Assembly: GCF_021372645.1 (NCBI RefSeq)
Contig: NZ_JAJFUC010000097.1
Coordinates: 1 to 35,441, forward strand
Direction of reading: 5' to 3'
Source: Clostridium sp.
GTDB taxonomy: Bacteria; Bacillota; Clostridia; Clostridiales; Clostridiaceae
Length of the DNA: 35,441 bases
The notes below the pieces were generated by a model. It had not been told where the DNA came from, did no database searches, and saw nothing but the letters and a program-made list of their open reading frames with translations. Below, piece by piece: positions 26,464 to 34,894 of the stretch (positions are counted from its first letter, which is position 1; each line of letters begins with the position of its first letter). Made by a program: the position numbers and the translations under genes.

Positions 26464-26526
26464 TCATCCACATTGAATTATAAATAATCCACAGATATAT
26501 AAGATTAATTTATTTCCTGTGGATAA
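26464..26526. promoter_or_regulatory. DnaA-box cluster
   Basis: Three boxes occur in 63 bases: TCATCCACA (26464-26472, +), TAATCCACA (26485-26493, +) and perfect TTATCCACA (26518-26526, -). Starts are 21 and 33 bases apart, near whole helical turns. The rest of the 26409-26723 gap holds no gene that I can see. Confidence 0.5.
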
Positions 26527-26723
26527 ATCTATAAGTTTATTATTTCAAATATACTAAAAATTATAAGCATGATAATATCAACTTAGTTTAAAGCAAATTT
26601 TAATTCTTAAACAATAGTAACTTTATAAGCGCAACTAAATTCACTATTAAATATTTTTATAATATACTTTTTATACAAAACTAACAATTCATTGTTTCCG
26701 TTCTAAAATTAACTCTAATAAAC

Positions 26724-27233
26724 TTATAAATCAATTATAATAACTTTATTCAACCTTAAGCTTTCTTGAACATCTATTATCCTTTGATTTGTTGATCCTC
26801 TAAATTTAAGTCCATCTTGTTGCTTTTCTTCTTCAAATCTTCCATCTACAAGGACATCTATATTATTTAATAGATCATTCCAGCCCAATCTGGTCTCTTT
26901 ATTTTCGATGATATACTCATAAGCATACCCTGTATAACTCCAAACACTGAGATCATTCTCTTTAAAATCCTTTGCCATACATGCAAATTTATCAGCCTGC
27001 TCCCATGGATCTCCACCACTAAATGTAACACCTCTTAAAATCGGGTTATCTAGTGTATCTTTTATTAATTCATCTATATCTCTTTCTTCTCCACCACTAA
27101 AGCTATGGGTATGTTTATTAAAACAACCTTTACAATTGTGTTTACATCCTTGTGCAAAAAACACTCTTCTCATGCCAGGTCCATTAACTAAACTTTCATA
27201 TGCTATTCCAGATAATCTTATAGTCTTTTCCAT
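26724..27233 (-). CDS. nrdG: Anaerobic ribonucleotide reductase activating protein
   Basis: 169-residue radical-SAM enzyme. The cluster motif is C30-x3-C34-x2-C37 (GCKHNCKGCFN), followed by the SAM-binding GVTFSGGDPWEQ. It generates the glycyl radical on NrdD. AGAGG precedes the ATG. Unusually, it is not adjacent to nrdD: the aconitase and citrate synthase genes and two terminators lie between, so it must have its own promoter, which I could not define. Confidence 0.95.
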   Translation of the reverse strand: MEKTIRLSGIAYESLVNGPGMRRVFFAQGCKHNCKGCFNKHTHSFSGGEERDIDELIKDTLDNPILRGVTFSGGDPWEQADKFACMAKDFKENDLSVWSYTGYAYEYIIENKETRLGWNDLLNNIDVLVDGRFEEEKQQDGLKFRGSTNQRIIDVQESLRLNKVIIIDL

Positions 27234-27368
27234 AATAATGACCTCTTTCTAACTAATTTATATATTATCATTCTAAACAATTCTTCTATTTATTAATTAT
27301 AACTTAACTATAAATATATTTAAAAATTATAATATCTAATAATTCCTCTAATCATCTATTTGAATACT

Positions 27369-27405
27369 AAAAAACACAAGAGTTCAAAATCAATAAACTC
27401 CTGTG
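27369..27405 (-). terminator. Terminator after the aconitase gene
   Basis: CACAGGAGTT and AACTCTTGTG pair over 10 bases with one G-U pair, around an 11-base loop, then six T on the minus strand. It separates the citrate pair from nrdG. Confidence 0.85.
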
Positions 27406-27433
27406 CTTTTCAATATTCTACTGTCTTATTTAA

Positions 27434-29356
27434 TTAAGCATTTGCTTTTACGTAATTAAGTCTTCCACCAGCTCTAATAACTGCAATTTCTTTTTCTGTT
27501 AAATCAACTGCTGCTTCAAATTCAGTTCCCTTAGTTAAGTTTTTCACTTTTACTACTCCAGCTTCTAAAGCAGTTTGAATATTTCCCATTTTTAAATCAT
27601 CAATTAAATCAATGTTATCATAATCAGCTTCATTCTTAAATTCCATTGGAATTATTCCATTGTTTATTAAGTTAGCCTTATGAATTCTTGCAAATGACTT
27701 AGCTATAACTGCCTTAACACCTAAGTATAGTGGTGCTAGTGCAGCATGTTCTCTACTTGAACCTTGCCCGTAGTTTCCTCCAGCAATTATAAATCCACCA
27801 TTACATTCTTTAGCTCTATTAGGGAATTCTGTATCAACTGTATTAAAGCAGAACTCTGCAAGATAAGGTATATTTGATCTAAATGGTAATAACTTTGAAT
27901 TTGAAGGCATAATATGATCTGTTGTAATATTATCTTCAACCTTTATCAATACTTTACCATCTACTTCTTCGCCTAATGACTCACTTACTGGGAATGGCTT
28001 AATATTAGGTCCTCTAACAACATCAACTTCAGCATTAGTTGGTGCTGGTGCTAAAATCATAGAATCGTCTATTAAGAATTCCTTAGGCATATCTATCGTT
28101 AAATCTATATCTATTTCTGTTGGATTAGTTAAAACTCCATTAATTGCTGAAACTGCTGCAGTTTCAGGACTTACTATGTATATTTGTCCTGATAATGTTC
28201 CACTTCTACCATAGAAATTTCTATTTACAGTTCTAAGTGAAATCCCATTAGTTCCAGGCGATTGTCCCATACCAATACATGGTCCACAACCATTCTCAAG
28301 TATTCTTGCTCCTGCACTTATTATATCTGCTAATGCTCCATTTCTAGCTATCATTTCCATAACTTGTCTTGATCCTGGTCCAATTACTAAACTAATGTCT
28401 GGATGAACTTTGTTACCTTTTAATATCTTAGCAACCTTCATTAAATCTTCATAAGAAGAATTAGTACAACTTCCTATAAATACTTGATCAACTTTAATCT
28501 TACCAACTTCGCTAACCTTAGCTACATTGTCTGGGCTATGTGGTTTAGCTGTAAGTGGAGTTAACTCATCTAAGTTTATTGTTACTACTTCGTCATATAC
28601 AGCATCTACATCTGGCTTAAATTCTATCCAATCTTCTTCTCTTCCTTGAGCCTTAAAGAATTCTAAGGTTCTTTCATCACTTGGAAAAATTGAAGTTGTA
28701 GCTCCAAGTTCAGCTCCCATATTAGTTATAGTTGCTCTCTCTGGAACTGAAAGTGTTTTAACTCCTTCACCAGCATATTCAAAAACTTTACCTACTCCAC
28801 CTTTAACAGTTAATATTCTTAAAACTTCAAGAATAACATCTTTAGCTGCTACCATCTTGTTTAATTTTCCATTAAGTTCAATCTTTACTACCTTTGGAGT
28901 ATTAATGTTATAAGCTCCGCCTCCCATAGCAAGAGCAACATCTAATCCACCTGCTCCCATAGCTAACATACCAACACCACCTGCTGTTGGAGTATGGCTA
29001 TCAGAACCTATTAATGTATCTCCTGGAGTTGAAAATCTTTCTAAGAAGATTTGATGACATATTCCATTACCTGGCTTTGAGAAATATACTCCATACTTAG
29101 ATGCCACTGTTTGAATGAATTTATGATCATCTGCATTTTCAAATCCTTGTTGTAGCATATTATGGTCTATAAATGCTACTGATTTCTTAGTTCTTACTCT
29201 ATCTATTCCCATAGCTTCTAATTGAAGATATGCCATTGTTCCTGTTGAATCTTGAGTTAACGTTTGATCAATCTTTAATCCTATTGGTTCTCCTGCCTTT
29301 AATTCACCTTCAACAATGTGACTTTTTAAAATCTTATAAACTAAATTATCTCCCAC
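27434..29356 (-). CDS. Aconitate hydratase
   Basis: 640 residues with the [4Fe-4S] ligands in GSCTNSS and ENGCGPCIGMG (three Cys), GSDSHTPTAGGVGML early, and the swivel domain NYGQGSSREHAALAP near the C-terminus. It converts citrate to isocitrate through cis-aconitate. The short form with this domain order is usual in clostridia. It follows the citrate/homocitrate synthase gene by 14 bases and is closed by a terminator, so both enzymes form one operon for the oxidative branch towards 2-oxoglutarate. An isocitrate dehydrogenase gene is not present next to it. A homoaconitase role is less likely but not excluded. Confidence 0.92.
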   Translation of the reverse strand: MGDNLVYKILKSHIVEGELKAGEPIGLKIDQTLTQDSTGTMAYLQLEAMGIDRVRTKKSVAFIDHNMLQQGFENADDHKFIQTVASKYGVYFSKPGNGICHQIFLERFSTPGDTLIGSDSHTPTAGGVGMLAMGAGGLDVALAMGGGAYNINTPKVVKIELNGKLNKMVAAKDVILEVLRILTVKGGVGKVFEYAGEGVKTLSVPERATITNMGAELGATTSIFPSDERTLEFFKAQGREEDWIEFKPDVDAVYDEVVTINLDELTPLTAKPHSPDNVAKVSEVGKIKVDQVFIGSCTNSSYEDLMKVAKILKGNKVHPDISLVIGPGSRQVMEMIARNGALADIISAGARILENGCGPCIGMGQSPGTNGISLRTVNRNFYGRSGTLSGQIYIVSPETAAVSAINGVLTNPTEIDIDLTIDMPKEFLIDDSMILAPAPTNAEVDVVRGPNIKPFPVSESLGEEVDGKVLIKVEDNITTDHIMPSNSKLLPFRSNIPYLAEFCFNTVDTEFPNRAKECNGGFIIAGGNYGQGSSREHAALAPLYLGVKAVIAKSFARIHKANLINNGIIPMEFKNEADYDNIDLIDDLKMGNIQTALEAGVVKVKNLTKGTEFEAAVDLTEKEIAVIRAGGRLNYVKANA

Positions 29357-29370
29357 TTTTAATCCTCCTA

Positions 29371-30540
29371 TTATTGCTTATTTTTTTCATCTAATTTTCT
29401 ATGATATTCTTTGTATAATTGAACTACTTCTTTATCAAATAACGATCTCTTTAATCTAACTGATGTAGATCTTACAAGTTCTAATATTCCACTTGCTTCA
29501 TCATCTGTAAGTACTCTATTATATTCTTTAAATTTATTTATTATTGAAGCTCTTCCAGAATGCTTACCTATAACGATTTGCCTTTCAAGTCCAACTATTG
29601 ATGGATCAAAAGCTTCATAGGTTTTAGGATCTTTCATTGCTCCATCTGCATGAATTCCTGATTCATGCGCAAACATATTGCTTCCAACAATAGCTTTCCA
29701 TATTGGAAGTTCTCTTCCTGATGCTCTTGATACATATTGTGATACTTCTCTAAACATTTGAGTGTCTATTTCCTTACCATCATATCCATAGACAAGCATT
29801 AATGCCATTATAACTTCTTCTAATGCTGCATTGCCAGCTCTTTCTCCAAGACCATTTACAGTTACTCCAACATGCGATGCTCCACCTTTGATACCAGCAA
29901 CTGCGTTAGCCGTTGCCATTCCAAAGTCATCATGAGTATGCATTTCTATATCAAAGCCTGTCTTATCATATATATATTTAATATTATCTCTAATTTTAAA
30001 TGGTTCCATAATTCCTACAGTATCACAATATCTAAATCTATTTGCTCCTGCTTGCTTGGCTGCATTAATAAATTCCACTAGGAAGTCCTTGTCTGCTCTA
30101 GATGCATCTTCCCCATTAACAGACACATAAAGACCATTTTTTTTTGCAAATTCAACAGATTTAACCATGTTTTCTAATACCCATTCTCTAGAAGTTCTGA
30201 GTTTATGCTGAATATGTATATCAGATACTGATATTGATATAGCAACTGCATCAACCCCACAATCTATTGATTGTTCTATATCACCGATTACAGCTCTATT
30301 CCATGCCATTATGCTAGATCTTAAATTTCTCTTTACAATTTCTTTTATAGCCTTTTTTTCATCTCCACCCATTGTTGGAATACCTACTTCTAGTTGGTCG
30401 ACACCTAAGTCACTTAGCATTTGTGCTATTACTATTTTTTCTTCATTTGCAAAAACTACTCCTGCTGTTTGTTCCCCATCTCTAAGAGTAGTATCTACTA
30501 TAGTAACTTTTTTATTATTTTTCAAATTATTAACTGCCAT
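29371..30540 (-). CDS. Citrate (Re)-synthase / homocitrate synthase-like enzyme
   Basis: 389-residue DRE-TIM metallolyase: VDTTLRDGEQTAG at the N-terminus with the metal Asp, HTHDDFGMATANA (HxH metal ligands), NGLGERAGNAALEE, and HESGIHADGAMK in the C-terminal part. Sequence type is NifV/homocitrate synthase. In several clostridia the homologue next to aconitase is the anaerobic Re-face citrate synthase; the adjacency here and the absence of nif genes favour that role. AGGGGG lies 6 bases before the ATG. Substrate preference is inferred from context and cannot be read directly from sequence. Confidence 0.85.
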   Translation of the reverse strand: MAVNNLKNNKKVTIVDTTLRDGEQTAGVVFANEEKIVIAQMLSDLGVDQLEVGIPTMGGDEKKAIKEIVKRNLRSSIMAWNRAVIGDIEQSIDCGVDAVAISISVSDIHIQHKLRTSREWVLENMVKSVEFAKKNGLYVSVNGEDASRADKDFLVEFINAAKQAGANRFRYCDTVGIMEPFKIRDNIKYIYDKTGFDIEMHTHDDFGMATANAVAGIKGGASHVGVTVNGLGERAGNAALEEVIMALMLVYGYDGKEIDTQMFREVSQYVSRASGRELPIWKAIVGSNMFAHESGIHADGAMKDPKTYEAFDPSIVGLERQIVIGKHSGRASIINKFKEYNRVLTDDEASGILELVRSTSVRLKRSLFDKEVVQLYKEYHRKLDEKNKQ

Positions 30541-30599
30541 TGCAATCCCCCTATTTATATTATTACTTATAGCTTAAATTAACATTTTCTTGTATATTT

Positions 30600-30629
30600 A
30601 TAATATCATATATTAATAAGATTGCACAA
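30600..30629 (-). promoter_or_regulatory. Probable promoter of the citrate synthase-aconitase operon
   Basis: TTGTGC (30624-30629) and TATTAT (30600-30605) are 18 bases apart on the minus strand. The -35 lies inside a TTGTGCAA element that recurs in variant form upstream. Confidence 0.4.
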
Positions 30630-30748
30630 GGTTTATTTTTACGTTTTTGCAATAATTCTTTTCCCATAATTCAAGTAATTTTAAAACTTACCCAATTTTG
30701 AAGGAAATTCAATCTATTCTTGCAAGTTTTTTTTTTAATATTGCAATA
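30622..30748. repeat. Repeated TTGCA palindromes upstream of citrate synthase
   Basis: Plus-strand TTGCACAA (30622-30629), TTGCAA (30647-30652), perfect palindromes CTTGCAAG (30719-30726) and TATTGCAATA (30739-30748). They may be operator sites of an unidentified regulator. The remaining interval to 30878 shows no gene. Confidence 0.4.
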
Positions 30749-30878
30749 CCTTAATTATTTAAATTTAAAAATTTTATTTATTTTGCCTAAAATCTATTTA
30801 AATTGTTTTTCATTAACAATTTAAAATAAATATATAGTGTCGTTAACACCTTGAACCCTAACATTAATTTACAATAAA

Positions 30879-30941
30879 AGGTCATCTTAAAAATAACCTT
30901 TTGAATTGAATCCAATTCATTTTATTATTTTAAGATAACCT
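30879..30941 (-). terminator. Terminator after nrdD
   Basis: Outer arms built on AGGTTATCTTAAAAT and ATTTTTAAGATGACCT pair with few mismatches, and an inner GAATTG/CCAATTC hairpin fills the loop; TTTTATT follows on the minus strand. It lies about 90 bases after the nrdD stop. Confidence 0.7.
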
Positions 30942-31031
30942 CTTAATTATTAACTTTAAATTATAGATCTTCATTAATGACAATCGATAGGTTGTTATTT
31001 CACATTAATTTATGATTAATTCACATATATC

Positions 31032-33140
31032 CTAATAATGATGTTTATGATCTCCTACATGAGATATTCTATCCTCTCTTTCATGATACTTTCCAGCACC
31101 AAATCTTTCATCTAAGCTTAAATATCCTGTAACTCTTGATATTCCCTGTATATCTTGACTTCCACACTTTGGACAACTACTTTGATCTTCGTGTAAGTAA
31201 GTTCCACAGCCTCTACAATATCTTATATGGAAATTAATTCCTACATAACTAATATTAGTATGCTTATATGCATAATTTATTATATCCATTACTGTTTCTG
31301 CATTTGGTGCATCATCTACTTCAATATAAGTTATATGACCACCATTACAGAGTTTATGATATGGCGCTTCAATATCAATCTTATCTTTAATAGATATGGC
31401 ATAAGCAACTGGCATATGAAAACTATTTGTATAATATTCCTTATCAGTTACTCCTTCTATTAATCCAAATATCTTTTTGTCTTGTTTTATAAATTTACCT
31501 GAAAGACCTTCTGCTGGAGTAGCATAACAACTCCAATTTAGTTTATACTCTTCTGTAATTCTGTCTGTATACTGTTTTATGTGTTCAATAATTTTTATTC
31601 CTAATTTCCTAGCTTCATCATCTTCTCCATGATGTTTGCCTATTAAGGCTACTAATGTTTCTGCAAGTCCTATGAATCCAATTCCCCATGTACCTTGCTT
31701 TAATATTGGTTCTATTGAATCATCAGGTCCTAAGCCTTCTGATCCTTTCATAAGTCCTTGACCTGCAACAAATGGCAAATCTTTAACTCTTAAATTCTTC
31801 AACACATTATATCTATGCATTAAAGCGTCTTTTGATAGTTCTAATCTTGAATCTAATATTTCAAAAAACTTATTTATATCGCCTTTGGCTTGTAACCCTA
31901 CTCTTGGGAGATTAATAGTGGTAGGTGCTATATTTCCTCTACCTTTACAGCCTGGTTCACCATTTATATTTTTCATAAGGTAAGTTCTACATCCCATAGT
32001 TGCTGGAACATATCCCTTATCATAATATTCTTTATTAAAATCTGCATCAATATTCATAAATGTTGGATTCATTCTTTTTGCAGCTACTGTACATGCTAAT
32101 TTATATAAATAAAAATATGGGTCATTTTCTTCTCTATTAACTCCTGATTTAACTCTGAAAATTATATTTGGAAAAATTGGTTGCTCTCCCTTACCTAATC
32201 CTTTTTCATATTCTAAAAGAAAAACTTCACATACTAATGCAGCATCTGCACTTGTAGGTAATCCAATATTAATTGAGCTAAATGGAACTTGAGATCCTGC
32301 TCTTGAGTGCATTGTATTAAGATTGTAAACAACACCTTGCATAGCTTGTTGTACTTTCTTTCTCACCTTTTTTTCAAGTAAATCTTCTATCTTTTCTTTA
32401 GGTATTTCTAGTTCTTCTAATTCTTCTCTGATTTCTTCTCTAGTAGGATTTACAAACATAGCCATATCATTATCAAAGTCTGGGTGAGATTGCCCCCCAA
32501 ACATATCATTTTGAGTTGATTGCAATAATATACATGATAACTCAGCAGCTGTTTCTATTCTTTTAGGTGCATTGATTGTTCCATAGCCTGTATTAAATCC
32601 ATTTTCTAGCATTTCCTTTGTTGGTATATGCAAACAATTCACAGTTAAATTATAACTATCTAAGTCATGATAATATAAGTCTCCTATTTCATGAGCTCTT
32701 GCTAAATTTTTAGGCATTATAGCTAATGTATTCCACTTATTTGATTCAGAAGCTATTCTTAATAATTTAGAACTGAAATTATTTCCTACATTAGCATTGT
32801 CTCTATCAGTCTCAACTCCAATTTGTCTTATAGCTCTCATTAAGTCTGATTTTATTTCTCTAACCTTAGTTCTTTCTTGTCTGTATCCTGAATAAGCTAC
32901 TGCTATATCTTTGTGTCCTTCATCTTTTAATGCTTTCTCTACAAAATTCTGTATTTGTTCTACAGTTATTGTTTTTTTATACTCCGATTCAATATATATA
33001 ATTACTTTCTGTACAGTATCTAAAATTTCACTTTCTCTTAAAGTTAAACCGATCTCAGTGGCTGATCCTTTAATTGCTTGAGCTATCTTATCTGAATTAA
33101 ACTCAACCTCTCTCCCATCCCTTTTCACAACATATAGCAT
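31032..33140 (-). CDS. nrdD: Anaerobic ribonucleoside-triphosphate reductase (class III)
   Basis: 702 residues. An N-terminal ATP-cone (LYVVKRDGREVEFNSDKI, ~1-95) for allosteric control is followed by the barrel, a C-terminal zinc site (CRGCG and CPKCG) and the glycyl-radical motif RVTGYL near the end. It reduces NTPs to dNTPs without oxygen. An open frame runs to 33161, but GGAGGG 6 bases before the ATG at 33140 sets the start. The promoter carries an NrdR box. The activase nrdG lies about 3.8 kb further downstream in a separate unit. Confidence 0.96.
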   Translation of the reverse strand: MLYVVKRDGREVEFNSDKIAQAIKGSATEIGLTLRESEILDTVQKVIIYIESEYKKTITVEQIQNFVEKALKDEGHKDIAVAYSGYRQERTKVREIKSDLMRAIRQIGVETDRDNANVGNNFSSKLLRIASESNKWNTLAIMPKNLARAHEIGDLYYHDLDSYNLTVNCLHIPTKEMLENGFNTGYGTINAPKRIETAAELSCILLQSTQNDMFGGQSHPDFDNDMAMFVNPTREEIREELEELEIPKEKIEDLLEKKVRKKVQQAMQGVVYNLNTMHSRAGSQVPFSSINIGLPTSADAALVCEVFLLEYEKGLGKGEQPIFPNIIFRVKSGVNREENDPYFYLYKLACTVAAKRMNPTFMNIDADFNKEYYDKGYVPATMGCRTYLMKNINGEPGCKGRGNIAPTTINLPRVGLQAKGDINKFFEILDSRLELSKDALMHRYNVLKNLRVKDLPFVAGQGLMKGSEGLGPDDSIEPILKQGTWGIGFIGLAETLVALIGKHHGEDDEARKLGIKIIEHIKQYTDRITEEYKLNWSCYATPAEGLSGKFIKQDKKIFGLIEGVTDKEYYTNSFHMPVAYAISIKDKIDIEAPYHKLCNGGHITYIEVDDAPNAETVMDIINYAYKHTNISYVGINFHIRYCRGCGTYLHEDQSSCPKCGSQDIQGISRVTGYLSLDERFGAGKYHEREDRISHVGDHKHHY

Positions 33141-33155
33141 TATTTTCCCTCCACG

Positions 33156-33171
33156 ACACAATATATAGTAT
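33156..33171 (-). promoter_or_regulatory. NrdR box of nrdD
   Basis: ACACAATATATAGTAT agrees with the NrdR-box consensus (acaCwATATaTwGtgt) at nearly all positions and lies just after the predicted transcription start. A degenerate second copy (TATTATTATACTGTAT, 33183-33198) overlaps the -10. NrdR repression of ribonucleotide reductase genes is established; the second site is weak. Confidence 0.7.
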
Positions 33172-33186
33172 GATTACTACCGTATT

Positions 33187-33215
33187 ATTATACTGTATTA
33201 GATATTCATTAGCAA
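33187..33215 (-). promoter_or_regulatory. Sigma-A promoter of nrdD
   Basis: TTGCTA (33210-33215) and perfect TATAAT (33187-33192) are separated by 17 bases. The leader to the ATG is about 40 bases. The remaining stretch to 33498 between nrdD and degV shows no gene; a TATAAT at 33458-33463 may be the degV -10, but without a clear -35. Confidence 0.65.
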
Positions 33216-33498
33216 TGCTTCTAATTTTTTATTTTTAAGCCACTAGATTTTATTTATCATGGTTTATATCTAATTATCTTTCGATTTGATTCTTTTTTGA
33301 GACTTTTATATAGTTGACTTATTATAAATGACTCTTACTATTGTCCTTTACTATGTTCATAATACTTTTCTTATTATTTCATATTAAAACTTTAGTATTT
33401 ATCCATCTTTATGTTAATAATAGTTTATATAAAAAAATCTAATTTTACAAAAAGTGATATAATTGATTTAAACTTATTATATTTTAGGAGGAACTAAA

Positions 33499-34347
33499 AT
33501 GGATAAAATAGCATTAATAACTGATAGTGCTTCTGATTTAAGTACTGATTTTGTAAAAAATAATAATATTAAGATATTACCACTTAAAATTATATTTTCT
33601 GATAGAGAATATGATGATGGAATAGATATAACTCCAAAAATGCTTTATGAAGCTTTACCTAAAGAAATTCCTAAAACTTCACTACCAAGTGTAGAGAAAT
33701 TTACATCTGCCTTAGAAGAAGTAAAAAGTGAAGGTTATACCCATGTTATTATAATAACCATATCAAGTGGCATTTCAGGTACTTACAATTCTGCAAGGCT
33801 AGCGGCTGAAAATATTTCTGGAATTGAGACTTTTGTGTTTGACTCTATGACTTTAACTATGTCAGAAGGTGCAATGGTAATTGAAACTGCAAATTTAATT
33901 AAAGAAGGAAAGTCTTTTAATGAAATAGTCAAGATTCTACCTACATTCAGAAGCAAAATAGATGTATTCTTTACAATAGATACATTGGAATATCTGATAA
34001 AGGGTGGTAGAATAGGTAAGGTTGCTGGTACAATTGCAAATACACTTAACCTTAAACCTATTATTACCGTAGGCGATGACGGAATATATCATACAGTATG
34101 CAAGATTAGAGGGATAAAACAATCTATATCTTGTCTAGCAAACTTACTAAAACCTTACTTAGAAGCTAGTAGATGCAAAGTTTGGATTCTAGATGGAAAT
34201 GCTCCTGATAAAGCTACAATACTATATGATACAATAAAACAATTTCCTAATCTAATAGAATGTACTTTAGGTGGAGAAATAGGACCTGCACTTGGAGTTC
34301 ATACAGGTCCTGGGCTTGTTGGCTTTATAGTTCAAAAGGTAGATTAA
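33499..34347 (+). CDS. DegV family fatty-acid-binding protein
   Basis: 282 residues, the full DegV fold: IALITDSASDLS at the N-terminus, ITISSGISGTYNSA in the first domain, IDTLEYLIKGGRIGKVAG in the middle and GPALGVHTGPGLVGF at the C-terminus. Family members (FakB type) bind fatty acids and present them to the FakA kinase for phosphorylation. No fakA-like gene is next to it here. TAGGAGG lies 8 bases before the ATG. Monocistronic. Confidence 0.93.
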   Translation: MDKIALITDSASDLSTDFVKNNNIKILPLKIIFSDREYDDGIDITPKMLYEALPKEIPKTSLPSVEKFTSALEEVKSEGYTHVIIITISSGISGTYNSARLAAENISGIETFVFDSMTLTMSEGAMVIETANLIKEGKSFNEIVKILPTFRSKIDVFFTIDTLEYLIKGGRIGKVAGTIANTLNLKPIITVGDDGIYHTVCKIRGIKQSISCLANLLKPYLEASRCKVWILDGNAPDKATILYDTIKQFPNLIECTLGGEIGPALGVHTGPGLVGFIVQKVD

Positions 34348-34369
34348 TTTAAAAATATCAATTTAAATA

Positions 34370-34462
34370 TATATAGGTTGCGATAATGAAATTATATTGT
34401 AGAGAGCAACTTCAATCTTAAAAAGTTAATGATACTATAAACTCCTTACCGCAACTTATATA
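34370..34462 (+). ncRNA. Predicted multi-branched RNA structure downstream of degV
   Basis: A closing stem TATATAGGTTGCG / CGCAACTTATATA (34370-34382 with 34450-34462, 13 pairs with one G-U) encloses a hairpin ATAAT-gaa-ATTAT (34383-34395) stacked directly on it, and a second arm GTAGAGAG/CTCCTTAC (34399-34406 with 34442-34449, one mismatch) that ends in AACTT/AAGTT. A terminator follows after 16 bases. It could be a 3'-UTR element, a small RNA or a leader controlling the next ORF. No known class was recognised. Confidence 0.45.
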
Positions 34463-34478
34463 GTTTTATTTATATCAT

Positions 34479-34508
34479 AAAAAACGGGCTTAATAATGCT
34501 CGTTTTTT
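34479..34508 (+). terminator. Terminator after degV / the branched RNA
   Basis: AAAAAACGGGC and GCTCGTTTTTT pair over 11 positions with one G-U pair around 8 bases, ending in six T. Confidence 0.88.
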
Positions 34509-34600
34509 ATTTGATTATAATTATTTTGTAAGTATACTTAGTTCTTCATTTGTAAATAATATTAATAGAAGAAATTTTATTGAGAGGAATTATTTTAATT

Positions 34601-34807
34601 ATGAAAGATTTTGTATTAGATTCAACGTATAAAGATGCTACTATTGTTAATTGTAATGATGATATTTTCATTACTCCATCTAATAACGTGCCTTGCAACT
34701 CAACTGCTCACCATACAGTAAATTTAAATCAAACTAATTCTAATTGTAGTGCTAATCATAACAAAAATAATAAATTTAATATTTATAGAATAATTGACTA
34801 TTTATAA
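34601..34807 (+). CDS. Small Cys/Asn/His-rich protein of unknown function
   Basis: 68 residues from an ATG with GAGAGG about 12 bases upstream; a TTG at 34580 would add seven residues but overlaps the ribosome site. The N-terminal 30 residues look folded (MKDFVLDSTYKDATIVNCND), followed by a polar stretch with Cys, His and many Asn (NLNQTNSNCSANHNKN). There is no signal peptide or membrane segment. Three Cys and several His could bind metal, but this is speculative. Its stop codon lies inside the first stem of the TPP-like element. Moderate confidence that it is a real gene. Confidence 0.45.
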   Translation: MKDFVLDSTYKDATIVNCNDDIFITPSNNVPCNSTAHHTVNLNQTNSNCSANHNKNNKFNIYRIIDYL

Positions 34808-34894
34808 GAGGATCCAATAGGCTGAGATTTGTTATTCATAAACTCTTTAAACCTAATCTGGTTAATTCTTAAAAAATCCAGTAAAAATAGGATT
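34798..34894 (+). promoter_or_regulatory. Degenerate TPP-riboswitch-like element
   Basis: The two most conserved THI-box strings are present in order: GGCTGAGA (34820-34827) and ACCTAATCTGGTTAAT (34851-34866; usual ACCTGATCTGGGTAAT). Helices fit: P1 CTATTT/AAATAG (34798-34803, 34885-34890), P2 AAGAG/CTCTT (34806-34810, 34843-34847), P3 CC/GG, P5 CTGG/CCAG (CCAG at 34878-34881) with a longer-than-usual loop, then TAGGATT in place of TAGGGA. A terminator overlaps its end. No thiamine gene follows on this strand within the window. Confidence 0.5.

Noticed and set aside
34370-34462. T-box or purine riboswitch reading of the branched RNA
   Set aside because: The T-box AGGGTGG...CCGCG string and the purine-riboswitch core are absent; the similarity is only in overall branching.
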